64,000 nt of DNA from Saussurea involucrata (GCA_033807775.1 CM066319.1:163308983-163372982); one strand, 5' to 3'; counted from the stretch's first letter, positions 22,509 through 35,136 are shown. The notes: generated by a model not told the origin, from the sequence alone. A program made the numbers and translations.

Positions 22509-24099
22509 CTGGTAATAAAATATAATTTGAAACGATTAGGCTAACGCCTAGTGAGAACATTCAGTTTCAAAATAATATTTTTAAATTAATGTAAACAAGT
22601 TTAATCATCTTGACTTACACTCGCTCTTACCATACTTGTACTCATCTCATAATAATAGAATCATACTCAATCCCATGAGTATAACTACCATTCATAAAAT
22701 CATATCACCCTATTCAATGTCCGACTACGAATCAACACGATTTCTATTTTATCGATCAATCCTTCAGACTTACATTCAAACATCATACCTTCTTCTTGAA
22801 ATGGATACAGAAATAGCACTTATATATTGCCTATATTTACTCCGCCGAAACACATGAAAACAACCCTCAATCTTCGTCTAATTCATATTTCCACATCTTA
22901 AATACGAATAACAACTCTGCTTTGTCTATTCAATCAATCAACCTGAATAGCAGTTATGCTTTTGCCTATTCAACCGTTCCTATATGAATAGTTATTCTAT
23001 ATTACCTATTCTATCATCCCATATAAATAGTAGTTCTACTTTGCCTATCCAATCATTCAACATGAATAGTAATTCTACTTTTGTCTATTCATTTCGTTCC
23101 TAGTTAACATGAATATGACTAACACTAAGTCAGTTATGATATCATGTTCCAGAGCCGCACTACGAATCTCTATACGGATTCTAGATTAATGCTCATATCA
23201 TATTCCAGAGCCGCACTACGAATCTCTATACAGATTCTAGATTAATGCTCATATCATATTTCAGAGCCACACTACGAATCTCTATACGGATTCTAGATTA
23301 ATGCTCATATCCAAGAAATCGCAATTACACATGCCCATTTCTTGGATAGGAAGTAGAGATTTCAATTACACATGCCAATCTCTCCTCTTCCTTAGAAATC
23401 GGGAATAACGATTAGTACCACACGCATATTCCACGATTTCCCACACACACTGGAATAACGATTAGTACCACACGCCTATTCCATGTGATTACAAAACACT
23501 AGTGCCTATTCCATCATCTCAAGGATACACGGGAATAACATTTATCTATTCCTCCCTTTTCAAGGATACACGGGAATAACATTTGGTCTATTCCTCCCTT
23601 TCAACAAACACGGGAATAATATTTATACTTTGTCTATTCCTTACGTTTCACTATAAACAGGAATAGGAATTATACTTTGCGTATCCTACACTATCCAATA
23701 AATCTAGTGTATATGGATTCATTACCCTTAACCGTATTCGTGCAGGTTATTATTTATTATAAATTCCTCATAGCATTCAGTATGAGCAAATCATATTTAT
23801 ACCACATAGATTCCTCATATCATTTAGTATGAGCAAATCTCTTTTATAAATCTCCCATACCATTCAGTATAAGCAAATCACATTTAATATGTCAATTTCT
23901 TATAATATAAATCTAACCATCCATATCATCACACACGGTCCCTAATATAAATATTATTGTGACCCACTTGCCCATTAAATCCAATAGTTAAAACTTATAA
24001 AATCGCTCATCCGAAATTCATTCAAAACAGTTCATTATAAAAATGCACCTTACCATAATTTAAAACATTATAAAAAGGGTAAGGTAAGAATGAAATCAC
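22509..24099 (-). other. Putative LTR intron with hairpin branch point (B, 3' LTR)
   Basis: Sense donor CAG|GTGATT and acceptor TTACCAG|GTATG. The stem taggc/gccta at 22537-22541 and 22546-22550 abuts CTAAT, whose adenine at 22536 is 27 nt from the acceptor. Compared with A, C, E and F, both sides of the stem changed together (agacc/ggtct to aggc/gcct). Length 1591 nt. Confidence 0.4.
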
Positions 24100-24259
24100 C
24101 TGATAGTAGTCGCGTCACTCTTACTTTATTTTCTTAAAGTCGTAAGAATTTATGTCACCAACTTCACCAAGATTTGAAATACCCAAATACACATTGTACT
24201 GGTATTAAACTACTGTACAGAACCCTTAAAGACTAAGAATCCTAAATATCCAAAATTCT

Positions 24260-24510
24260 CGACTCTTATCGCAACTCACTAGCTGCGATAACCCTTGTCG
24301 CAACACAGTACTTGTCGCAACCCACTGTTGCGATATCCTCTTCTTATCGCAACCAACTGTTGCGACAAGCATCTTATCGCAACCATCTTGTTGCGATACA
24401 CATCTTATCGCAACCAACTGTTGCGATACAACCTACTTGTCGCAACCCAAGGTTGCGACATTCATACTTATCGCAATCTATCATAACTATCGCAACTTAC
24501 TACTGCGACA
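24260..24510. repeat. TTGCGA palindrome array, LTR B (3')
   Basis: Repeated cttatcgcaaccaactgttg units in which cgcaac and gttgcg pair around short loops. The array stands at the same relative place as the minisatellites in the other LTRs and recurs at 29540-29790 in the 5' LTR. Frames across it are spurious. Confidence 0.85.
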
Positions 24511-25175
24511 TTCATAACTATCTCAACTAACTGAAATCATATTCAGCCCAGAAATTTATAGTTTTAAGCCATGAATAATTCTGTAAATATGCAGATATGC
24601 TTAAGACTATTAACGGAACATAATCATTTACTCATATTTCTCATATCCTTCCAAAATCATCAAGACCCATTTCTAAACCATTTAGAAAAACTTTTAACTA
24701 TAATAGAGGAAAGATTTATATGAGATATACTTGTGTTTTCCTTGAATTGCACCTAAGTTATAGCTGATAAATCTGCTTATCTTCTTATTCTTCCTTCCTT
24801 TCTTGGTTCTCTCTTTTTCTCTCTCTCTCTCTCTTTCACCGTACACAACACACACACACATACTTAATACATAAAAGCGGAAATATCTTTTATCTAATTG
24901 ATATACATGAGGCGGTGGTGGTTGATTTAACTTTAATCAACTTAACCAAACAGTCCCTCATACTTTCCTTACTTAACAAAATCCACCCTCCAACTTATAA
25001 ATTAAAATTAAAGTTTACCCCTTAACTTATAACTCCACAAAACAATTAACGTAACTTATTCGGGGTTAAACTCTAAAATTAATCTATCAAATAATCAATC
25101 ATAACTTACTAAATAATTATGCTCTAATTATTTAATAATCAAATGTAATCCTTTATAGAAAATCGAGATGTTACA

Positions 25176-26524
25176 ATACTCCCCAACTTGAAAATGATTT
25201 CGTCCTCGAAATCAAAGCTAGGTAAACAATTGAGGATATCTAATCTTCATATCCTTTTCCAACTCTAAAATCACATTAACACCTCAATGATATAATACCA
25301 CATCCTTATGTCGCAACTTCTTAACTGATCTTTCTTTAATCCTTACAGTTCCTCCAAGCAACTACTCTTACCATCCACTCTCACTTCAGTAAGTGGAATC
25401 ACATCATACCAACATGAAATATATCGTATATTCCTTTACTTCAAGTCTTACATACTTAATCATAGTTAAAAGTCTATGAAGAACAAGGACTCGATTTTCC
25501 ACAATTTCTGGATCTCATATCCTTCAACATTACCCACTCCCCAACTTGAAAACGACCTAAAATTCTATCGGTCTCCTTTGGTTATTAATCCAAATCCCAC
25601 TACCGGACAAGGTTATCCATAAATGTGTCATTGAAGCTCTAACACCACTACAAAAGTTCAACTTTGACGTGACACTAAGAGGTTTTCCTAGGTCCTCCAT
25701 ATTATTTCGGATCATACTTCGCACTTCATCAATCCCACTTATCTAATTTCTGTTTTCCATTTGTAATTGAATTAAGACGCGGTTACTAGGAGACAACTAG
25801 TCTAGAATCGGGTTGGGTTATAATTATTATCGAAATTAATCTTATGAATTAAATTAGTAATGGGATTCGACTACTTACATTATCTTCCACTTATTACTGG
25901 TTCATTGCCATGAACACATCACAACACTAGAAAATTCCGTCTGATGAATTCAACTTACTAATCGAGTGACACGAATTCGTCGTGCAATAAATAAAACTCT
26001 ATTATGTGCATAACATCGTCATCTCCCGATTTATATCCTATCCGCTTACAGTTCCGTTCTTCCCTTTTTCCATAAAATTTGTTCATTGCCACTTTTCCTT
26101 TCCTCTTTACGTCTTTGCATCAATATCTCCCTTTCCGTCACCTTTTCTCATTTCGACCATTCTTTTATACTTTTAAATCATTTATTGTCCTTTGGATCTT
26201 AGATTCCAGAAACCAATATTGTCAAAATAGTCTTACCAATCGTACATGTTTAACTAACTAAACGAAAAAGTGGATAATGGTTAAGTTATCCCACTTTCAC
26301 TCAGAAATCTCAAAGGTTGTAAACTTTCATTTGTTAGATCGACTTACAAAGTATCTTCCAAAAATATTAACTAGTATAGCTAACTTTTAACAAAAGATTG
26401 AAGTACAAAAGACAAGTTAGTACTACCATTACATAACATATCCACTTATATATTTATTAACCAGAAATGTATCATAAACTACACCCACTCGTTCCTTAAC
26501 ATTCTCAACCGTTCTACAAAACGT
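25176..26524 (-). other. Interior of B downstream of gag, no pol recognised
   Basis: No protease, reverse transcriptase, RNase H or integrase signature. Next to the LTR, gatttcgaggacgaaatc (sense) resembles the tail of plant chromovirus interiors, so pol was probably deleted. Confidence 0.6.
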
Positions 26525-27205
26525 TTATCCTATTGATCTTGAAATGTTGGATTTCTTCTTTTGATTTCCGCTATTTTTCAACTTTGGACAATCCCTCCGA
26601 TAATGACCAGGTTTCTTGCATTCATAGCAAGTTGACCCTTGAATATGGTAATTTTTAATCGTGTGGCCAGCTTCTCCGCACTTAAAGCATTTCACATACA
26701 ATTTGGTTTCTTGACGGGGTTCAATACAATGATTCTTAGTAAAAGTTTCCGACTTCTGGCAAGGTTCTGATCTATCCTCCCACTTTCTTTTCTTTCCCAC
26801 TTGAGTTATTTCAACCCTATTTCCAGCATAAACTTCTTCCATTCTATCATTAGTATTCAATACTGGATTAACAGGTGGAATCCCAGTACCAGTACTCACC
26901 TTTGGTCTTTGTGACTCGTCGATATGATCATTCAACATTTTTGTAAACATTTCCTGTTGTTGAGTCAATGCAGCATTCATGACCCTCATCATATTTTCCA
27001 TTATACGAGACTCCATATTAGATTCTGTTGTCACTGAATCAGAAATACCGACATTAAGTCGATGAGTTTGACTTCCTCCTTCTCCCAAAATAAGAAACCT
27101 TGATAGATTTTCACTAACTTCACCTCTTTCAGGTTGACCTTCCACAATTTCATTTGCCACACGACCCTCCAAAGAAGTAGAAGGCTTAATTGGTGTATTA
27201 ACCAT
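26525..27205 (-). CDS. Gag-like protein with zinc knuckles (element B)
   Basis: About 226 residues from the ATG at 27205; a longer reading would need a non-ATG start. The N-terminal half is polar (MVNTPIKPSTSLEGRVANEI). Two CCHC knuckles near the C-terminus bind RNA in this family: CFKCGEAGHTIKNY and CYECKKPGHYRRDC. The first has tyrosine in place of its last zinc-binding cysteine and is probably impaired; the second is canonical. A lysine-rich tail follows. The typical retrotransposon gag capsid core is short or absent, so this is likely a shortened protein. It is the only intact frame in the element. Confidence 0.75.
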   Translation of the reverse strand: MVNTPIKPSTSLEGRVANEIVEGQPERGEVSENLSRFLILGEGGSQTHRLNVGISDSVTTESNMESRIMENMMRVMNAALTQQQEMFTKMLNDHIDESQRPKVSTGTGIPPVNPVLNTNDRMEEVYAGNRVEITQVGKKRKWEDRSEPCQKSETFTKNHCIEPRQETKLYVKCFKCGEAGHTIKNYHIQGSTCYECKKPGHYRRDCPKLKNSGNQKKKSNISRSIG

Positions 27206-27542
27206 CGTATTCTGATATAACACAAAGAAATAACCATAAGAAATGGTTACACATAACCAGATATACGAAACGTACTTTACTGTTCATTAGTCATTGTAAC
27301 AATTTAGAAACAAGTATGCTTGTGTAGTAATATATTCATAATAACAGTAGCTAATTGAAATTGTGAATATATCATAAATGAGAATCCTCGTTATCATCGT
27401 TACAGTACCAATTTCACCTATTTCAGTCAACTCTGAGACTATCCCGTCTTAGTACTTCTACCCATATCTCATGAATCCTAACTTAATTCATTTCAGCTTA
27501 AGTCTAGGTATGTCACTAGCATACCTAGTTCACTTAAACTAA

Positions 27543-27555
27543 TGCTCTGATACCA
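27543..27555 (-). other. Primer-binding site of element B (tRNA-Met)
   Basis: Plus-strand tgctctgatacca, three bases from the 5' LTR starting at 27559. One base differs from the usual tggctctgatacca. Confidence 0.85.
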
Positions 27556-27558
27556 TAT

Positions 27559-30449
27559 TGTAACACCCTAAAAATCAGAGTAACTTTAAACCTGAATTAA
27601 ACGGGTTTACATAACTAATATCCATAACATAACATTCGTAACTAGTGAAAATAAATAACAAGAGTTGATTTTACATCAACCGGTCGTCACCATAAACTCT
27701 TCACTCATCCCATTACTTCTCTGAGCTCATACCTGGTAAGAAAATATAATTTGAAACGATTAGGCTAACGCCTAGTGAGAACATTCAGTTTCAAAATAAT
27801 ACTTTTAAATTAATGTAAACAAGTTTTATCATCTTGACTTACACTCGCTCTTACCATACTTGTACTCATCTCATAATAACAGAATCATACTCAATCCCAT
27901 GAGTATAACTACCATTCATAAAATCATATCACCCTATTCAATGTCCTACTACGAATCATCACGATTTCTATTTTATCGATCAATCCTTCAGACTTACATT
28001 CAACCATCATACCTTCTTCTTGAAATGGATACAGAAATAACACTTATATATTGCCTATTTTTAATCCGCCGAAACACATGAAAAAAACCCTCAATCTTCG
28101 TCTAATTCATATTTCCACATCTCAAATACGAATAACAACTCTGCTTTGTCTATTCAATCAATCAACCTGAATAGCAGTTATGCTTTTGCCTATTCAACCG
28201 TTCCTATATGAATAGTAATTCTATATTACCTATTCAATCATCCCATATAAATAGTAGTTCTACTTTGCCTATCCAATCATTCAACATGAATAGTAATTCT
28301 ACTTTTGTCTATTCATTTCATTCGTAGTTAACATGAATATGACTAACACTAAGTCAGTTATGATATCATGTTCCAGAGCCGCACTACGAATCTCTATACG
28401 GATTCTAGATTAATGCTCATATCATATTCCAGAGCCGCACTACGAATCTCTATACGGATTCTAGATTAATGCTCATATCATATTCCAGAGCCGCACTACG
28501 AATCTCTATACGGATTCTAGATTAATGCTCATATCATATTCCAGATCCGCACTACGAATCTCTATACGGATTCTAGATTAATGCTCATATCCAAGAAATC
28601 GCAATTACACATGCCCATTTCTTGGATAGGAAGTAGAGATTTCAATTACACATGCCAATCTCTCCTCTTCCTTAGAAATCGGGAATAACGATTAGTACCA
28701 CACGCATATTCCACGATTTCCCACACACACTGGAATAACGATTAGTACCACACGCCTATTCCATGTGATTACAAAACACTAGTGCCTATTCCATCATCTC
28801 AAGGATACACGGGAATAACATTTATCTATTCCTCCCTTTTCAAGGATACACGGGAATAACATTTGGTCTATTCCTCCCTTTCAACAAACACGGGAATAAT
28901 ATTTATACTTTGTCTATTCCTTACGTTTCACTATAAACAGGAATAGCAATTATACTTTGCCTATCCTACACTATCCAATAAATCTAGTGTATATGGATTC
29001 ATTACCCTTAACCGTATTCGTGTAGGTTATTATTTATTATAAATTCCTCATAGCATTCAGTATGAGCAAATCATATTTATACCACATAGATTCCTCATAT
29101 CATTTAGTATGAGCAAATCTCTTTTATAAATCTCCCATATCATTCAGTATAAGCAAATCACATTTAATATGTCAATTTCTTATAATATAAATCTAACCAT
29201 CCATATCATCACACACGGTCCCTGACATAAATATTATTGTGACCCACTTGCCCATTAAATCCAATAGTTAAAACTTATAAAATCGCTCATCCGAAATTCA
29301 TTCAAAACAGTTCATTATAAAAATGCACCTTACCATAATTTAAAACATTATAAAAAGGGTAAGGTAAGAATGAACTCACCTGATAGTAGTCGCGTCACTC
29401 TTACTTTATTTTCTTAAAGTCGTAAGAATTTCTGTCACCAACTTCACCAAGATCTGAAATACCCAAATACACATTGTACTGGTATTAAACTACTGTACAG
29501 AACCCTTAAAGACTAAGAATCCTAAATATCCAAAATTCTCGACTCTTATCGCAACTCACTAGCTGCGATAACCCTTGTCGCAGCACACAGTACTTGTCGC
29601 AACCCACTGTTGCGACATCCTCTTCTTATCGCAACCAATTGTTGCGACAAGCATCTTATCGCAACCATCTTGTTGCGATACACATCTTATCGCAACCAAC
29701 TGTTGCGATACAACCTACTTGTCGCAACCCAAGGTTGCGACATTCATACTTATCGCAATCTATCATAACAATCGCAACTTACTACTGCGACATTCATAAC
29801 TATCTCAACTAACTGAAATCATATTCAGCCCAGAAATTTATAGTTTTAAGCCATGAATAATTCTGTAAATATGCAGATATGCTTAAGACTATTAACAGAA
29901 CATAATCATTTACTCAGATTTCTCATATCCTTCCAAAATCATCAAGACCCATTTCTAAACCATTTAGAAAAACTATTAACTATAATAGAGGAAATATTTA
30001 TGTGAGATATACCTGTGTTTTCCTTGAATTGCACCTAAGTTCCAGCTGATAAATCTGCTTATCTTCTTCTTCTTCCTTCCTTTCTTGGTTCTCTCTTTTT
30101 CTCTCTCTCTTTCACCGTACACAACACACACACATACTTAATACATAAAAGAGGAAATATCTTTTATCTAATTGATATACATGAGGAGGTGGTGGTTGAT
30201 TTAACTTTAATCAACTTAACCAAACAGCCCCTCATACTTTCCTTACTTAACAAAATCCACCCTCCAACTTATAAATTAAAATTAAAGTTTACCCCTTAAC
30301 TTATAACTCCACAAAACAATTAACGTAACTTATTCGGGGTTAAACTCTAAAATTAATCTATCAAATAATCGATCATAACTTACTAAATAATTATGCTCTA
30401 ATTATTTAATAATCAAACGTAATCCTTTATAGAAAATCGAGATGTTACA
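27559..30449 (-). repeat. 5' LTR of element B
   Basis: 2891 bp, near-identical to 22335-25175 but with one more unit of the ttccagagccgcactacgaa repeat. The putative intron runs from the donor CAG|GTGAGT at 29379 to the acceptor at 27733, with the stem at 27761-27774 and branch adenine at 27760 (27 nt). Confidence 0.92.
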
Positions 30450-31279
30450 GAAACCTCCGTGCTAAGTCGCCGAAGAGGGACATTTGAGAATAAGGGTATG
30501 ATAGATTATTTGGATTTCTTAGCTTTGAGAAAATGATATGAAATGTTTTGTGCGTTCGAGTAACTATGCACGTATGCTAGTAAGTGTAATGAATCCATAA
30601 ACACTAGTATTATGTGATCACGTGGAATAGGCGTGACGCTAATCGTAATTCCCGTTGATTTGATAAATGCGGAATAGGGCGGGCACTAATGGTAATTCCT
30701 ATTTAGTGTTATTATGTGATGAACGTGGAATAGGTCGGGCTCTTAATGGTAATTCCCGTTGATTTGATAAATGCGAAATAGGTCGGGCTCTAATGGTAAT
30801 TCCCATTTAGTGTTATGATGTGATGAACGTGGAATAGGACGGACTCTTAATGGTAATTCCCGTTGATTTGAAATGAGGAATAGGCCGGAGCTTAATGGTA
30901 ATTCTCATTTCGTATTGTGATGTGAAATCGTGGAATAGGCGTGGCGCTAATCGTAATTTCCGATTTCTATTGGAAGATAAGGGATAGGCTGGGCGCTTAA
31001 TGGTAATTCATACTTCCACTCCAAGAAATAGACATAAAGTAAATTGTAATTTCTTGGATATGAGCAATGATCTAGAATCCGTGGTGATTCGTAGTAGGCT
31101 CTCGAACGTGATGCTATGACTTACTTAGTGTTAGTCATATTCATGGAATCGGGTTCCCGTCATTGCAAGATGTTTATATGTACGGTAAGAATGGTGGAAA
31201 ACCAGGTTTGTTTATACGCTTTGTTTACATTTGGTTTTCAAAGCTTATAAAGTATTAATTTGAAAATGGATGTTCTCAC

Positions 31280-31321
31280 TAGGCGTAAGCCTAATCCTTT
31301 CAAATTAACTTTTCTTACCAG
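31280..31321 (+). other. Hairpin branch point and acceptor in LTR G
   Basis: Stem taggc/gccta with loop gtaa, then CTAAT with adenine at 31294, a pyrimidine-rich tract and TTACCAG ending at 31321, 27 nt away. No convincing donor is found in the remaining LTR G sequence. Confidence 0.4.
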
Positions 31322-31545
31322 GTAATAGCTCAGGAAAGGATAAGCAGGGATGAGTGTCGAGAAGTTCCAGAGTGGTGCTTTTGAATTTATGTATTGATCA
31401 GGGATTAGACTAGCTGGTGATTATGATAAACTTGTATAGGTTTGAAACTCGTCGTGAATTCTTCGATGTAAATGAAAGTTTGAATTATAGTGGTGAACTC
31501 TGATAATTTAAGGTTTAAATTTACTGTGAATTTCAGGGTGTTTCA

Positions 31546-31739
31546 AAAACAATGTCCTATAAAAATAAAATTATAATGAATCGTCACTACGTTATTATAA
31601 CAATATTTTAATCGGGGTCAGATTAGGGGCGGGTAATGTCATCCCGACCTCGCCCTGAACCCGCTTCGAATATTGAAATAAATCTCTGTCCCTAATTTGT
31701 TACTCGTTAACCATGGGAATCCCCGTCCCGTTAGGATGT
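31546..31739. other. Flank between LTR G and element C
   Basis: Continues the GC-rich repeat interrupted by G (see 21378-21627). No gene or clear element end seen. Confidence 0.4.
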
Positions 31740-33204
31740 TGTAACAACCCGCCTTAAAGATAAGCCAAACACAGAAATAATGTATGCAAAAATAACCAAT
31801 GCCAAACGGCTCCAATATTTAAGTCTTACAAAAATGCTAAGTTCAACGGTTGACGGAACAACCGGGCTTACAACTAAGAATATTTATAAGATAACTACTC
31901 AGACATCTAACAAAAATCTTTAAATCCACACTTTTCAAGCCGACCCCGAGCTCACAGCTTGCCTTTACACTTATCTATCTGCTTACCTGAAAGGTTTTTA
32001 GTTTTGAAAGCGAGGGTTAGCCCACGAGGTCTAGTGAGTTCCCTCAAAAGAGGTCCACACCATGAATATCACAATATAAAAGGCAAGATATAAGGGATTA
32101 TTAACATTTCACCTTCATTTCTAGATTATGTACACAAATGGCATGCATTGATGGCCCACGCTAGAGTCACACACACCCGTGACAGCGTGTTAGGGCACAC
32201 ACCTGCCCTTGATACATTATATGAAACAAATTCATATATATATATATATATATTTATATAAGCACATTCTTTATGGGACACACCCCCCATTTACACACCT
32301 AAGCCATCGCATGCCCACACACAAATAATCACACCTTTAAGTCACACTACATGCATGTCTAATAGCGTTAAGTAAAATAAGCAGTTTAATAGTATTTGCA
32401 TATATATATATACCTATATATATATACCTATATATATATATATATATATATATAGGCACATTTGGTAAAGATGTTGGGTTAGGGAGACTCACCTGCATCC
32501 ACGCTAAACTTCCTTTCCACCGTACCGATTACCTTCCTTAACTAGCACACCTACAATTTAACCGAGCATACGAGAATGTTAAGTCACTCGTACGTCCTAC
32601 AAAAATTCACTCTCGAGTCCCCTAAGACGTTCCATCCCACACTCGATGAGAGCACGCCCAAAAGTTCCCTGACTAAACACCTCCGGACAGAAGTTGGATT
32701 TCATAGTCAGTTACCGGACACCACTATCGGGTTCCAGTTTCCAGGTACCTCTTTCCGGATACTTGAAGTATCCAGATCCCAAGACTTCCCGGACGAATCC
32801 CGGTTTCCGGGTAATAAGCTACGTCCGGATACTTGCGAGTTTCCGGTAACTCTTCCTTGTCCGGATAAGTGATGCATCCGGTTACTACTTCCCGCACGAT
32901 ACTCACATCAGGTTTTCTCGCCCTGTCTGGGCACCCTTCTTATCCGGTAACCTCACTCCACTGAGTGGGCGATTTCCGGTTATCGAAAAGTACTAAAAAC
33001 ATATAAAATTCAACATAGTCTCGACAATGGATCAACACAACCTGATTTGGTCCCTGATCTTACGGTCCACTATCGCCAAAGGTTCTTCCATATAATTTAA
33101 CTTTTCATCCACTCGTATATCTTCCAATGGCACAAAACTTTACACTTATTCTCACTTCCGCCACGAAACTTTAAATTTATTCCAGTTAAGGCTCGGTTAT
33201 TACA
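31740..33204 (-). repeat. LTR of element C, left copy, with foreign 80-bp patch
   Basis: Starts tgtaacaacccgcc and ends cggttattaca. Collinear with 39795-41467 except that about 340 bp corresponding to 41053-41397 is replaced by about 80 bp (33054-33134) identical to the chromodomain coding sequence at 33366-33446. Putative intron: donor 32492, acceptor 31987 (506 nt), stem at 32018-32033 with one mismatch, branch adenine 32017 (30 nt). Confidence 0.88.
32650..32990. repeat. TCCGGA minisatellite in LTR C
   Basis: Irregular units containing ttccgg, gtccggatac and atccgg, many self-complementary, in the leader position about 180 nt before the putative donor. A matching array is in the second LTR at 40670-40990. 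Confidence 0.8.
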
Positions 33205-33323
33205 GCATCCTCCCCTCAAAAGAATTTTGTCCCCGGAATTCCATTTTCAAACAATTGAAGATATTGGGCCTTCATGTCCGATTCTAACTCCCAAGTTGCC
33301 TCTTGGCCCTTGTGGTAACGCCA

Positions 33324-33621
33324 CTAGATCTTCACTAAGATTGTCTCCTTATTCCTTAGTTTCCTGATCTTACGGTCCACTATCGCCAAAGGTTCTTCCA
33401 TATAATTTAACTTTTCATCCACTCGTATATCTTCCAATGGCACAACCATACTTGCTTCTGCTAAGCATTTCCTTAGATTGGACACAGGAAAGGTTGGGTG
33501 AATTCCTCGAAGGTACTTCACCCACACGCTCAGTAATGGCAAATGGCCCGACATACCTAGGCCTCAACTTCCTTTTCTTTCCAAACCGAATCATGCCTTT
33601 CCAATGTGAGACCTTAAGCAT
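33324..33621 (-). pseudogene. Integrase C-terminus and chromodomain of C (interior 1)
   Basis: Two overlapping frames: LKVSHWKGMIRFGKKRKLRPRYVGPF (shown here only as positions, residues of the integrase tail) is followed after a frame change by LRGIHPTFPVSNLRKCLAEA and a chromodomain with EEPLAIVDRKIRKLRNKET. The trailing WRY...WE part is disrupted at about 33324. The homologous copy at 41488-41910 keeps an intact chromodomain. Confidence 0.75.
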
Positions 33622-33707
33622 GACGTTGTCCCTACTTGGAATTCAATTGGTTTCCTTCTCTTGTTGGTGTACATCTTCTGACGGTCCTGGGCTACCTTCA
33701 ATATCTC

Positions 33708-34593
33708 TCAAATCTGGATGATTTTATCAGCAATTATCTGTACGATTTCTGGGCCTGTCAATTGCTTCTCCCCTACCTCGTTCCCGCACACGGGTGTTCT
33801 GCACTTGCGTCTATATAATGCCTCAAAAGGTGCCGCTTGCAGACTGGCGTGATAACTATTATTATACGAAAATTCTATTAAAGGCAGATGTGTTTCCAAC
33901 GAACTCTTGAAATCAATCACACATGCCCTAAGCATGTCTTCCAGTGTTTGGATGGTCCTCTCGCTCTGCCCATCCGTTTGAGGGTGATATGTAGTACTCA
34001 TCTTGAGTTGTGTACCGAGTTCATTTTGAAAGCTCCGCCAAAAAGATGACGTGAACCGACTATCCCGGTCGGACACTATAGATCGCGACACTCCATGCCT
34101 TAGAAACAATTTCATCGATATACAACCTCGCCAACTTTTCCAACGGGTCAGCTTCTCGGATGGGTAGAAAATGAGTTGACTTTGTCAGGCGATCCACTAT
34201 TACCCAAATGGTATCATGACCTTTAGGGGTCCTTGGCAGCTTCGTGACGAAGTCCGTTGAGATATCGTCCCACTTCGACAATGGTATTTCTAACGGCTGC
34301 AACTCTCCGAAAGGTCTCTGGTGCTCTGCCTTAACCTTCAAACACGTCAGGCATCTTTCCACAAAGTGTGCGACGTCCTTCTTGATCCCCGGCCACCAGT
34401 AAAGCTTCTTCAGATCTCGATACATTTTATTTGTCCCCGGGTGGACCAAATAGCAGGATCTATGGGCTTCATCTAACACACGCTTCCGCAGATCTACCCA
34501 CTTAGGGACCCATACTCGGTCCCCTAAACATCTCACTCCACTGCCGTTAACTCCCAAGGATGACATCAGTCCAACGATACGCTCCTTCTTCAT
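33708..34593 (-). pseudogene. Integrase of element C (zinc-binding and core)
   Basis: Two adjoining frames. The first (34060-34593) has an HHCC-type zinc-binding region, with HRSCYLVHPGTNKMYRDL and CLTCLKVKAEHQ, then WDDISTDFVTKLP with the first catalytic aspartate. The second (33708-34115) has SIVSDRDSRFTSSFW with the second aspartate and MSTTYHPQTDGQSERT with the catalytic glutamate. The frame breaks near 34100, close to the expected position of the join, so all catalytic residues survive but not in one frame. Confidence 0.85.
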
Positions 34594-34632
34594 GTTTTCT
34601 TCAACTAACGTTTCCTCTTGGCATTTCTTAAC

Positions 34633-35136
34633 TTATTCTAAGAGGTTGGGAATGACTTCGATTCTAAAAGCGACCACTTTGGTTGGTTCCTTTCTTTCCT
34701 TCCGACTCAGAGCGTCGGCCACCACATTAGCCTTACATGGGTGATAAAATATCTTGTAATCGTAATCACTTAACAGTTCTACCCACCGCCTTTGCCGCAT
34801 ATTCAGCTCCTTCTGATCAAACAGATGTCTAAGGCTCTTGTTATCTGAATAAATCTGGCACTTAGCTCCATAAAGGTAGTTCCTCCAAATTTTCAATGCG
34901 AACACCACTGCAGCCAACTCCATGTCATGAGTGAGGTAGTTCCTCTCATGGTCTTTCAACTGATGGGGCGTGTAAGCGATCACCTTCCCATTCTGCATTA
35001 GCACACACCCTAAACCTAGCTTAGAAGTGTCACTATAAATCACAAACCCTTCTGAACCGCTAGGTAAGGTTAGAATTGGCGCACTACTCAGCCTTATTTT
35101 CAACTCATTAAAAGCCACGTCCTGAGCTCTGCCCAC
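34633..35136 (-). pseudogene. RNase H domain of element C
   Basis: Contains FVIYSDTSKLGLGCVLMQ with the first catalytic Asp, the EL motif in THDMELAAVVFAL, YSDNKSLRHLF with a further catalytic Asp, and VADALSRK at the end. It would degrade the RNA strand after cDNA synthesis. It is a piece of the polyprotein; its first codons overlap the preceding frame, showing a frameshift. Confidence 0.85.

Larger units (their letters stand above)
22335..25175 (-). repeat. 3' LTR of element B
   Basis: 2841 bp. Includes tandem units around ttccagagccgcactacgaa (23145-23320), units around ggaataacgattagtaccac (23400-23600) and a ttgcga palindrome array at 24260-24510. Putative intron donor at 24099 (GTGATT rather than GTGAGT) and acceptor at 22509. 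Confidence 0.9.
22335..30449 (-). mobile_element. Gag-only Ty3-type retrotransposon B, complete
   Basis: Two LTRs (22335-25175 and 27559-30449) with tgtaac...gttaca ends flank a 2.4-kb interior, and the 5-bp duplication gaaac lies at 22330-22334 and 30450-30454. The primer site at 27543-27555 and a purine tract beside 25176 set the minus orientation. Only gag is encoded, so mobility would need proteins from another element. The LTRs, at about 2.8-2.9 kb, are longer than the interior. They are very similar with mostly single-base differences and small indels, so insertion is fairly recent. Confidence 0.92.
21628..31545 (+). mobile_element. Solo LTR G, split by retrotransposon B
   Basis: It begins tgtaacacctcgg and ends agggtgtttca. 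The flanks aaaaa and aaaac agree at four of five bases. Removing element B and one duplication copy leaves about 1.8 kb of LTR. The 30600-31080 part repeats units like cgtggaataggcg, and the complementary sense occurs in the LTRs of B, so G and B are related but in opposite orientation. No interior or second LTR is present, hence a solo LTR. Confidence 0.65.

Noticed and set aside
24226..24530. Cys-rich small ORFs, also 29575-29812
   Set aside because: The regular Cys/Arg pattern is the translated ttgcga palindrome array, present in an LTR.
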